Part shown: piece after piece, positions 55,107 to 64,000 of the stretch
How the letters are laid out: each line of letters starts with the position of its first letter
How positions within the stretch are numbered: position 1 is the first letter of the stretch
From: Micropterix aruncella
Taxonomy: Eukaryota; Arthropoda; Insecta; Lepidoptera; Micropterigidae
Length of the DNA: 64,000 nucleotides
Direction: 5' to 3'
Assembly: GCA_944548615.1 (NCBI GenBank)
Contig: OX155957.1
Location: 3,402,795-3,466,794, forward strand
Notes under the pieces: model-generated
Seen by the model: only the letters and a program-made list of their open reading frames with translations
Database searches by the model: none
Told to the model about the DNA's origin: nothing
Made by a program: the position numbers and the translations under genes

Positions 55107-55601
55107 GTGCAGTTACTTAAGCAGAAAAAGAGGCCAACCTCGGAATGAGAGATGATAAGCTGGAAACTCATATACACCTTTATTTTAGTGTTTTAAAAAA
55201 TGTCTCAAAAGTCTCATAAAATCTCGTATCTGCATCGTAATTTATTCAAGGTCAAAAGTCACAAGAATCGGTTTTTCGCGATTATCTAAGTTTCTATAGC
55301 TCCAATGATTTCTCATAAACATCTCTCATAAAAATTGTAGAACATAGAATATGCGACTAATTTTGTTCTATACATTTTTTCATGTGCTCAATCGTTTTTG
55401 AGATACAGGGCGGAGAGCGCGCACAGCTCAGCCATACATGTAGGTCCCTAGTGCAAGGTCAACTTTGAATCTTGATGAATAAAACTTGGAAATAAATATT
55501 GAATTTCTCGCTCGTATTGGAACAAAATTTGTCTCAAATTTTTTGCTGTATATTTTTTATTGTAGATGTTTACATCATTGGGGCTATAGAAATATATGAA
55601 A
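55107..55601. other. Unrecognised
   Basis: No signal seen. Confidence 0.3.
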
Positions 55602-55680
55602 AATGGCGTAACTAAGCCGGTGCAGCCGGTGCGGCGCACCGGGGCGGGCCCACGGCACACGATGGGTCGAAACGGCACTT
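55602..55680 (+). repeat. Interspersed repeat Z, copy 2
   Basis: ATGGCGTAACTAAGCCGGTG and GGTGCGGCGCACCGG match 3041-3080. Confidence 0.55.
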
Positions 55681-56627
55681 ATAGTCTACTCAAATGTTAT
55701 GAAAAACGAACTTTTAGAAGCAAATCATGTAACTTTTGAGCAATCGGTATTTTCTCCCTATTTCAACCATGCTGAATCCGTGCTACTGATCTTATTTTAA
55801 CTCGCTACTAATTTTATTTTGACTTAATTGAGTTAGAAGATCATGCCTTTCTAGTAGGGCGACCATGTCCTTCAGATAAAATGATTAAGTGAGATTTTTG
55901 AGAACAATGTGCAACAAAGATATAAGTTTCTGGTCCGACACAATCCGACTAAAAAAATTGGAAGCAAAATTCAATTATTTTCATTTCTGTATTTCGGAAA
56001 TCACACTGTACAACAATTACGGAGAATAATTACAGAAAAAAGGCTTAATAAAATAATAAAACCAATTACTGATTTCAATAAAACTACAGCAACTATTTTG
56101 TAAATTTCTTAATAAAAATAAAATACATAAAATTTTACTTGTCGGGAAAGTCTCAGAGTGACATAAGGGTTTTTTTTAAAAAGACAATTCATTTGCAATA
56201 AATTATAACAACCATATATGGACGTTGAAATAAAATGCTCGCCTAAATCGCCTCGTGAGGATCTGCTACTAAATATCAGCGACATAAGCAAACTTATTAA
56301 AAGCAGGGTGAATTCTAAGGAAATAATTACATTACATTACATTACATTACATCTCTATAACTAGGAAATCAACCAGTCAATCCCAAAGAAAAAGCAGGCC
56401 TTTTATTATTAAATTCTCCTCACAGCATCATAAAGGCATTTCCTTAAATCAGAAGCAATTAACTTTAAGTATTAAAACATGAAAAACTGAACCATTTTAA
56501 AGCTTCCTGGAGATCACGTACCAATATATACGTACATACGGAAATACCATACACAAAAGGTAAAATATATTTTCATGTTAGCGAGAGCATATCCAAACAA
56601 GTAAATATATAAAAAATTATTTAAAAT
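55681..56627. other. Unrecognised; (ATTAC)n at 56326-56352
   Basis: About five ATTAC units, perhaps the inverted tail of an X-type element. The rest is AT-rich without signal. Confidence 0.4.
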
Positions 56628-57050
56628 AAATATAAATTAATAGTTTTAAAAAAAACACTAAAAACACGCTTTTGGGCTATGATACGATATTCATATACAC
56701 ACGGCTATGATACGATATTCCATAATGGAATGCCAGTGCCAAACCTAACCTAACCTATCTTTCGGCTTCATCATCAGACCTTGAAACCTAATCGTGGTCA
56801 AAGTTCATTCCAAGACTTTTCTAACAAGTCCAAACACAGCTGTGATACGATGTTCCAACATGAAGTTCCAGTTCATATCTTCCGACTCCATCATCAGATC
56901 AGTTCGACAGTACCATAGTATTGTATTGTCATCAGAACTACATACAGCTGCCAATTTTCATGACGCTACGATCCTTGGAAGATGGTTATATTAGTTACCT
57001 TATATTCCATTACATAGTTACATACAGGTCGACCTAATAAAAGCGTGTTA
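56628..57050 (+). repeat. TIR repeat family R, copy 3
   Basis: It starts AAACACTAAAAACACGCTTT and ends AATAAAAGCGTGTT. Within it, CTATGATACGATATTC is repeated twice (56677 and 56704). A short AACCTAACCTAACCTA run lies at 56742-56757. The common block GATCCTTGGAAGATGG is present. Confidence 0.75.
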
Positions 57051-57269
57051 AAAAACACGACTACCGTTACAGAAAGTGAACTAATGTATTTATAATTATT
57101 TTAATTACGGTTTTATGAAGTATTTGTGTTTTATGCATTTATCCACATAGATAGATGTATATTTCGGAAATGTACTCAATAAGACCATTCATTTGACACT
57201 AAATACGATATGTTTACGTTAATTTATTGACATTTGGATATTTGGATATTTAGACAACTACATACTCGA

Positions 57270-57305
57270 TATTTGGAGAGTTTACATAAACTCTCCAAAT
57301 ATCAT
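57270..57305. repeat. 17-bp perfect hairpin with 2-nt loop
   Basis: GATATTTGGAGAGTTTA (57270-57286) and its exact inverse (57289-57305) are separated by CA. Other M copies have only one arm, so it arose within this copy. Confidence 0.92.
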
Positions 57306-57370
57306 TAGTTTTGCATAAACTCTTGGAGAGTGTATGTACCCTATGACACTCGGGATGACATAACGGTCTT

Positions 57371-57924
<554 letters not shown>

Positions 57925-58042
57925 ATATCACACACTTCTAAATCGCTTCAAGCGTTTATAAGTTATGGTGGCATAAAGAAACGAAAAACATACATAGGTG
58001 AATCCTGAACACATTTCACTCCTTTTTTGTCAGGCAGTCGTA

Positions 58043-58906
58043 TGAAAAGAAAAGGTTTGCATTGCCGGTGCAAAGGAGGCCGCGTATTTCACAAGAAAGA
58101 TGATAACGCGAAGACTTTTCGCATTCAAAGCGAAGACACTCAAATCTCAAATTGCATAATTGCCAAATGGCTTATTTATTCATATTCGGAGAGAACATTT
58201 CCCTGGAGATAAGGGCAAAGGCGACTGACTAAAGGCTAGAAAGTATAATAGTTACGACACGATCGGTAGAAAATCAAATTGAGCTATCAATGAAGTCGCG
58301 CGCTCTCAAATTATGCTTAAAAGATATGCAATTCTAATATGCCCCCTTGTTATGCATGTAATTATCGAAAGCGGTGATTTATTCCCCGGTGAATATAGGC
58401 ACAATATGCAAAGCAGTTATGCATAACAATGCGATTTGTGTCAATAGCAATTAATGGCTTGACGCCCATACTTATTTTGGAAATATTAAATTACTGCCAA
58501 GTTTTTTAAAATTTTTAAACATGTTCAAATTCAAAGTTGTTATTTGTATAATATTATGTGATTTACAGCGTTATAGCTAGTATTTTAAGCTAGGTATAGA
58601 AACATTGCATATACAATAAAAACTTTTCACTAATATTAGAATCGTCAACAAAAGTAATAGCCAAATAGAAGGTAGGCACACATAGTGTATTTGCATAAAA
58701 TAGCAAACTTTTTTAAAAATTCTTCATATCTCCTAATACCTAACAACAATTATCTTACAGGCAACCGGCTTTTTATATCATCCCGTGGCAGTACTAAGTA
58801 GGTGACCCATCCAAGTACACATCTTGCTCGATGCTGCTCAACTTCGTTGATATGACGGCAGCCAGTGTTTCAACACAGCTATTACATATATATATTTTTT
58901 ATTCGT
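58043..58906. other. Unrecognised
   Basis: No coding pattern or repeat partner. Moderately AT-rich. Confidence 0.35.
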
Positions 58907-59458
58907 GCGAATTTTGAAAATCCGTCTTGCACACAACACTCACTGTATCCTGTCTTACGTCTTTGCGTCCGGCGTTCGGCGGCGGGAACATTTTAAGAAG
59001 AGGGTTCCACGTAGAAGAGAGTTTGTAACCGTCGTCTCTATTGAAGTTCGGGGTTCTTCTTATTACTTCTATGTTAAGTTGATTATTGAAACGGTTTTAT
59101 TTCCAAATTATGTTGGAATTTAATTAGTAGATCATTTAACGTTTCTTTTTATACATTTTTTTTGTTTGTTTTTTTTTTATTTTTTTTTTTATGATGCGAT
59201 TTTTTTATTTTATTTTGTTATGTCTTTTAATTTGACACTATTGCCACTATTGATATTTCTATTATGGTTTTTCATTTTGAAATTAACCTAATATGTCATT
59301 TATCTCCTATGTATTTTTTCTTGACGATTTCACCAGATTAGGTATCTTTGTTGTAGATATCTAGTCTTTTCTGAAAAATTAATTATGGTTATGATTATGA
59401 TTATGATTATGATTACAATTGATAGTTCTTTTTCCGTTCCAGAACGCCTCAATTTTAA
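58907..59458 (+). repeat. Left arm of 552-bp inverted repeat
   Basis: It starts GCGAATTTTGAAAATCCG and ends CGCCTCAATTTTAA, with (GATTAT)n at 59386-59416. The right arm (61193-61745) is its inverse with very few differences. A 72-codon frame (58905-59123) is preserved in both arms but is not recognised. Confidence 0.93.
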
Positions 59459-60182
59459 GAGAAATTATATATTCTACAAAATTTAGGAATTCATCAAATG
59501 AATAAAAATCGTGATCAATTAACAAGTTTGTCAATGCTAACTTGAAGATCATGTGACTCAGGATAATTTTAAGGCAAGGAGGTAAAAAATATTTCCCTTG
59601 CCTAGCAGTGTTTCATGTCGTAAAAGGTAAAACGACTTTTTTTTATATCTATAGTAGTCTGTTGCTTAATAAAAATAGTAAGAACCTGTATAACAAGTGG
59701 GCTGAAATAATCATGATTTTTAATCGTTTAAAAATAGGTCCGCGGTTTTCATTCCTCTACTACAATCTTCGTATTCTTATATTTTTAATTCGACGATTTT
59801 TAGTTATGTTTTTCAATAAAAACTGTAAGAACTTAAGTCATTAATACAAACATTTAGATTGAATTGCAGAAACCATCTCCGCATTATTTTATTTTATTTT
59901 TTGCAAGACATTTGAGTCAAAATGTATTTTTTTCTATGTGTTGCGATTTATCATAGCATTTTATTAAGACCTTTATACTAGTAACGAACTGAAAAATACA
60001 AAAATGGAGATTATTTATTATTTATTTATTTTCAGTTATAAAGTACAATATACAAAATATTGAAAACATATGAAATCGAAGAATAGAATAGAATAGAATA
60101 ACTTTATTGTACTATAAAAAACATTACCTAATGAATATTACACTGGTTTTATAAAAAAAAGACAATTTATGCACAAATGCCC
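59459..60182. other. Spacer of the large inverted repeat; (GAATA)n at 60082-60104
   Basis: AT-rich. The GAATA run followed by ACTTTATTG is an inverted AATAAAGT plus pentanucleotide tail, probably a minus-strand retroelement end. Confidence 0.45.
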
Positions 60183-60535
60183 TATCGCGGTTGTTTGACA
60201 TTATAAATAGGATAAAACGAATTTACCACGTGAGGTTTGTAGCACCCACGGCGTTGTCAAGGGTGGCTGCAACGTCGCCAAAACTTCGGGTGCTACAAAC
60301 TTAACGATGTAAATTCGTTTTATACTATTTATAATTCAATATATATTTTGTTTACACAGTAGTTCACCGCCTACCAGCAGCAAAACAACGGATGACAACT
60401 GACAGCACTTCAGTATACCCTGGCTAACGACGGTCGCAACTTGTCTGTAAGGTCAGGTGCTACAAACATCACGCGGTAAATCCGATTTTGTTTTACTTAT
60501 AATGTCAAACAACCGCGATATAATTCGATATCATT
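60183..60535. mobile_element. Hairpin MITE family H, copy 1
   Basis: The outer ends TATCGCGGTTGTTTGACATT and its inverse are nearly perfect. Inner blocks ACGAATTTACC, GTTTGTAGCACCC and GGGTGCTACAAAC are also inverted. The centre seems to hold a second partial repetition (GCAAAACAACGGATGACAAC, CTTCAGTATACCCTGG). It is non-coding. Confidence 0.75.
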
Positions 60536-61192
60536 GTCTTTCACTGTTAGGTTGAGAACTTTTATATTATACCCCGTAGAGCGAATATCCTTTATAACTA
60601 TAAAATTACCTTAGTACGTACTATAAAGTTATATCCATTTTCATATGAAAATTTATTGCAACGAATTAAAATTATTTCTGTATGCTCTCTTCGCAAATTA
60701 GCGGCGGTTACGTCATTTTGCCGTCAAGTCGAAACGGGCAGCCTTTTATGGCTGGGCGTGAGGATGCGACGTGACGAATTGAAACGTCATAACAGACTAG
60801 ACACGCTCGTCTCGCGGCGCTAGGAAACAAAGGGACGGTGAACAAAAGCCTCCGAGGAAAATTTGTAAATGTGCCTGTCCATTCCGATTCGGCAAATATG
60901 CTCGTAGCTTTTTGCTAAACTATATGACCAGCTCGTTGACGAACAGAATAATGATCGTAGATATGATTGTATATCCACCAACGACATGGAGTCCTGTGAC
61001 GTAGACCCCACATATGTGATATAGAATGTCAACTACATAATATTGATGATATTATATAATTGGCTGGATAAGGCAGGCCCAACATTGTAAGGAGATTCCC
61101 TACAGCTTTGATGTGAGGTTTTTTGTGTATTCCCATTTCAAGTGTGTAGCCGCTTTATAATAGTTTCAAAGCTTTAATTAATAATTGTCTAT
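60536..61192. other. Spacer of the large inverted repeat; GC-richer block at 60690-60850
   Basis: The block has no partner in the window. A 70-codon minus frame (60820-61032) is not recognised. Confidence 0.35.
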
Positions 61193-61745
61193 TAAAATTG
61201 AGGCGTTCTGGAACGGAAAAAGAACTATCAATTGTAATCATAATCATAATCATAATCATAACCATAATTAATTTTTCAGAAAAGACTAGATATCTACAAC
61301 AAAGATACCTAATCTGGTGAAATCGTCAAGAAAAAATACATATTAGATAAATGACATATTAGTTAAATTTCAAAATGAAAAACCATAATAGAAATATCAA
61401 TAGTGGCAATAGTGTCAAATTAAAAGACATAACAAAATAAAATAAAAAAATCGCATCATAAAAAAAAAAATAGAAAAAAAAACAAAACAAAAAAAATGTA
61501 TAAAAAGAAATGTTAAATGATCCACTAATTAAATTCCAACATAATTTGAAAATAAAACCGTTTCAATAATCAACTTAACATAGAAGTAATAAGAAGAACC
61601 CCGAACTTCAATAGAGACGACGGTTACAAACTCTCTTCTACGTGGAACCCTCTTCTTAAAATGTTCCCGCCGCCGAACGCCGGACGCAAACATGTAAGAC
61701 AGGATACAGTGAGTGTTGTGTGCAAGACGGATTTTCAAAATTCGC
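61193..61745 (-). repeat. Right arm of 552-bp inverted repeat
   Basis: Inverse of 58907-59458. The main difference noticed is in the ACGTCTTTGCG / ACATGTTTGCG stretch and in poly(A/T) lengths. Confidence 0.93.
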
Positions 61746-61955
61746 GCGCTCCGAGCCCTGCCCCCCACCACCGTCATAACCTACGCAGTGCCGGCAGCGG
61801 TATGCGGCCTACCCGCAAAACAACGGATTGGCAGCTCTTCAGTCTACCCTGGACAACAGCGGCTGCAACGTCACCGAAACGTCGGGTGCTACAAATTTCA
61901 CGCGGTAAATTGGTTTTCTATCCTATTTATAATGTCATACAACCGCGACAGTCTT
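61746..61955. repeat. Hairpin MITE family H, copy 2 (right half)
   Basis: CGCAAAACAACGGATTGGCA, CTTCAGTCTACCCTGG, CGTCGGGTGCTACAAATTTC and TTTATAATGTCATACAACCG match copy 1 to its right end. The left half is missing; the segment abuts the inverted-repeat arm. Confidence 0.75.
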
Positions 61956-62559
61956 CGATTTTATATTATTAATATTAGTTTTTAATTGATGGCTGCTTTT
62001 CCATGTAGGTAACAGCTACGTAGATTACAGCCCATCCTATGTGCATTAGTCATCGCGATAATTGCGCGCAGAAAGCGCGAGTGAACCGTAGGCGGAGCAG
62101 ATTTCTTTTGTTCCGGCACCTCAGGCGATATTTCCTGTAGCGAAATGGACGCACATCGAAAGCCCAACGTATTTCTCGAAATTCGTATAATAATGAAATG
62201 AAGACTATAGTGTCGGTAGGGTCAGTTCTAGACAGGGTCTATTTAGAATTACAGAATCGGTTGTATCACCCAAGACTTTTCCGGCAAGTCAACAAGTCCT
62301 TACCCCCCCCCCCCCCCCCGCCTACCCCACCCCCTTTCCTATTCCCTACGACAAACCAACCTCCAACCACGCGGCAATTCGTAGCATATTCATTGTATTT
62401 TCCGTGGTTTTCCAAAATGATGTAAAATTTTCTTATATATATCAGATTTCAAATATTATTTGCATCGCTTGTGTATTAGATATTCACAACGTGATTTCGG
62501 TCCAACAAGGCATCTATGTACCGAATTTCAAGTATCTATCTGCAATATTTTGAGATTGA
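61956..62559. other. Unrecognised; poly-C tract at 62304-62321
   Basis: A C-rich run of about 17 bases. The rest shows no signal. Confidence 0.4.
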
Positions 62560-62662
62560 AGTGTGACTAGCGCGCCCTCTTTTTGGATTTTTAAGTCTTG
62601 CCATGACCAAATAATGCCTGCATGCCAAATTTCAGCTCAACCGGATTCATCCGATTCTATTT
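62560..62662 (-). repeat. Interspersed repeat Y, copy 2
   Basis: CATGCCAAATTTCAGCTCAA, GACCAAATAATGCCTGCATG and GACTAGCGCGCC are the inverse of 51950-52060 in order. Confidence 0.7.
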
Positions 62663-63059
62663 GTATTTAATGTATTTAATGTCTTATAATTTGAATTTAA
62701 GTTAAATTAGTAGGTACTTAATAAATAATTATTACGTAATATGTTTTTCCAAATAGTAGACAAGTAACCAACTCATTTATAAAATCAAAGCGCTTCGTTG
62801 GCTTTGCGCACAGGCGCTGGCAATGATCAGCGCGACATTGCCTATGCTGATTGTTATGTCTTACTATTTGTATAGTCCGTAACACTGAATTCTACAAATA
62901 AAATAAAATAAAATAGAAATACATTCGTCAACCTATGTGTGCTTAGAGGTAATATAAATGGCACAATTTCTCCTAACCTGGAAACACTGATCTATCTGAC
63001 CTATATTTATTCTCTATGTGACATATGTGTACTATTTTTTTAAGACCATTTGAAATCGG
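62663..63059. other. AT-rich; (AAAAT)n tail at 62897-62918
   Basis: CTACAAATAAAATAAAATAA looks like the tail of a plus-strand retroelement whose body is not recognised. Confidence 0.4.
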
Positions 63060-63545
63060 GGACTATCGTAGTTGTTTGATATTATATATAAGATAAAACG
63101 AATTTGCCGCGTGAATTTTGTAGCACCCGACGTTTGTTTGTTTGTTTGTTTATACTCTTTATTGCGAAAATGTCACAATGGGCGGGTTTATTGTCATTTG
63201 ACAATCTCTTACAACCAACCCTACTATAACGTGTTATATGTATGTGTGCATGTAACATGTCTGTAAGTGTGTGTCTTGTTATTGCATTCGATCGACACAA
63301 TTAAAAATGCGATTCCGTTAATTTGATCCCAACAGAAAATGGTGACACAGCCGGGAATGGAACCCGGGAACTTACAATGTAAGATCAGGCGACCTAACCA
63401 CTATGCCACCGGGCTGTGTGGCGACCTAACCACGTTTCAGCGACGTTGCAGCCGCCGTTGTCTAGGGTAGACTACCCCCAGTTTACCCTCGTCGCTGAAA
63501 CGTCGGGTGCTACACAATTCACGCGGTAAATTCGTTTTTATCTTA
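63060..63545. mobile_element. Hairpin MITE family H, copy 3, split by a SINE
   Basis: The left end GTAGTTGTTTGATATTATAT, ACGAATTTGCCGCGTGAATT and TTGTAGCACCCGACGTTT runs to 63135. It resumes at 63432 with ACGTTTCAGCGACGTTGCAG and ends CGTCGGGTGCTACACAATTC, GGTAAATTCG. The SINE insertion point is within ACGTTT. Confidence 0.8.
63136..63431 (-). mobile_element. tRNA-derived SINE, copy 3, inserted in MITE H
   Basis: On the minus strand the head reads ACAGCCCGGTGGCATAGTGG and TTAGGTCGCC. The B box GGTTCCATTCC has one change from consensus. The body and TTTGTTTG-complement tail (AAACAAACAAAC) follow. It is flanked by ACGTTT at 63130-63135 and 63432-63437, a short TSD. Fourteen bases of its own head (GTGGTTAGGTCGCC) are repeated outside the head at 63420-63433. 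Confidence 0.83.
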
Positions 63546-63599
63546 CTTTTATTTACTAGTACTTCACAAATTTTACAATTGTTGTATATTAATTTGCCG
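63546..63599. other. Unrecognised spacer
   Basis: Short AT-rich stretch. Confidence 0.3.
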
Positions 63600-63740
63600 A
63601 TATAATATATTAAACTTTTAGTTACAAGATGTATGAGTCTGGCGGTATAGTCGTAAGATATTGCCACTTGCCAATACGCCCAACAGGTCTTACACTGTTA
63701 TGTGTGCAATAATTTTTTTCAACTAAAAAAACAAATAAAT
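63600..63740 (+). repeat. Interspersed repeat K, copy 3
   Basis: TCTGGCGGTATAGTCGTAAG, ATATTGCCACTTGCCAA and TTATGTGTGCAATAA match copy 2 in order, with an AACTAAAAAAACAAATAAA tail. Confidence 0.65.
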
Positions 63741-64000
63741 TCATTCTTTGCATGTTACATAAAACGAACAGGATATCCAATCACCCCGATATCGAACAGG
63801 ATATTCACATAGAACGCCTTTTGGTCTTCTTAGAAATCTCGAACGGGCATTAACCCCTAAACTTGTGAAGTAAAAACTCGACCGTACCTTTTGCATCCCG
63901 GAAAGGACGTTACACATTCTAGGTGAATAACAAAGAAACGGCGGCATAGGTGAAAGAACGCGACCTGGCTTTTAACCCGCCCCGTGTTTCCTAGTTATGC
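63741..64000. other. Unrecognised
   Basis: CGAACAGGATATCCA and CGAACAGGATATTCA are repeated at 63766 and 63793. Nothing else was seen. Confidence 0.35.

Overview
This window looks like repeat-dominated, gene-poor insect DNA, most probably from a moth or butterfly. It is AT-rich and has no ribosome-binding-site or operon structure. No open frame longer than about 265 codons occurs outside a simple repeat. Nearly every stretch that can be read as protein belongs to a broken transposable element. The lepidopteran guess rests on Helitrons that begin TCTATACTAATA and end CTAG between A and T, on a tRNA-derived SINE, on an RTE-type tail, and on decayed Tc1, mariner and piggyBac-like elements together. 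No host protein-coding exon, functional tRNA or rRNA could be supported.

Layout. 1-4.4 kb: AT-rich sequence with a few interspersed repeats. 4.4-6.1 kb: a frameshifted jockey-like reverse transcriptase next to a 118-bp tandem repeat array. 7.7-9.0 kb: a duplicated segment carrying a Helitron in only one copy. 9.2-11.1 kb: a non-LTR zinc-finger remnant and a 545-bp Tc/mariner-type element with TIRs. 11.5-14.4 kb: the 3' end of a non-LTR element with a restriction-like endonuclease, split by a tandem dimer of a roughly 664-bp element (called E664 here). 14.5-25.2 kb: MITEs, hairpins, a piggyBac-like element and a duplicated mosaic of nested repeats. 25.8-29.7 kb: Tc1 remnant, Helitron, E664 inserted in the 118-bp family, mariner remnant. 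30.4-33.8 kb: three non-LTR 3' ends and another nested E664. 34.3-41.1 kb: 118-bp family, SINE, non-LTR remnants, a 666-bp (TA)n tract and a Helitron. 41.5-49.4 kb: transposase C-terminus, RTE-like repeat, second SINE, and two convergent non-LTR elements, one split by an unclassified insertion. 49.7-58 kb: TIR repeats, a mariner remnant, a diverged E664 and a MITE split by a non-LTR tail containing (TA)n. 58.9-61.7 kb: a pair of 552-bp inverted arms. 61.7-64 kb: hairpin repeats, one split by a SINE.

The most interesting theme is nesting. Several insertions can be dated relative to each other because empty sites or target-site duplications (TSDs) are visible in the same window. E664 is the best candidate for an undescribed family. 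It has about seven full or partial copies in 64 kb, variable-length TSDs (9 and 15 bp), no evident TIRs or poly(A), a dimer that shares TSDs, and an Arg-rich open frame that recurs in several copies. The names E664, M, R, H, K, X, Y and Z are labels for this annotation only. All family assignments come from reading motifs by eye, without database searches.
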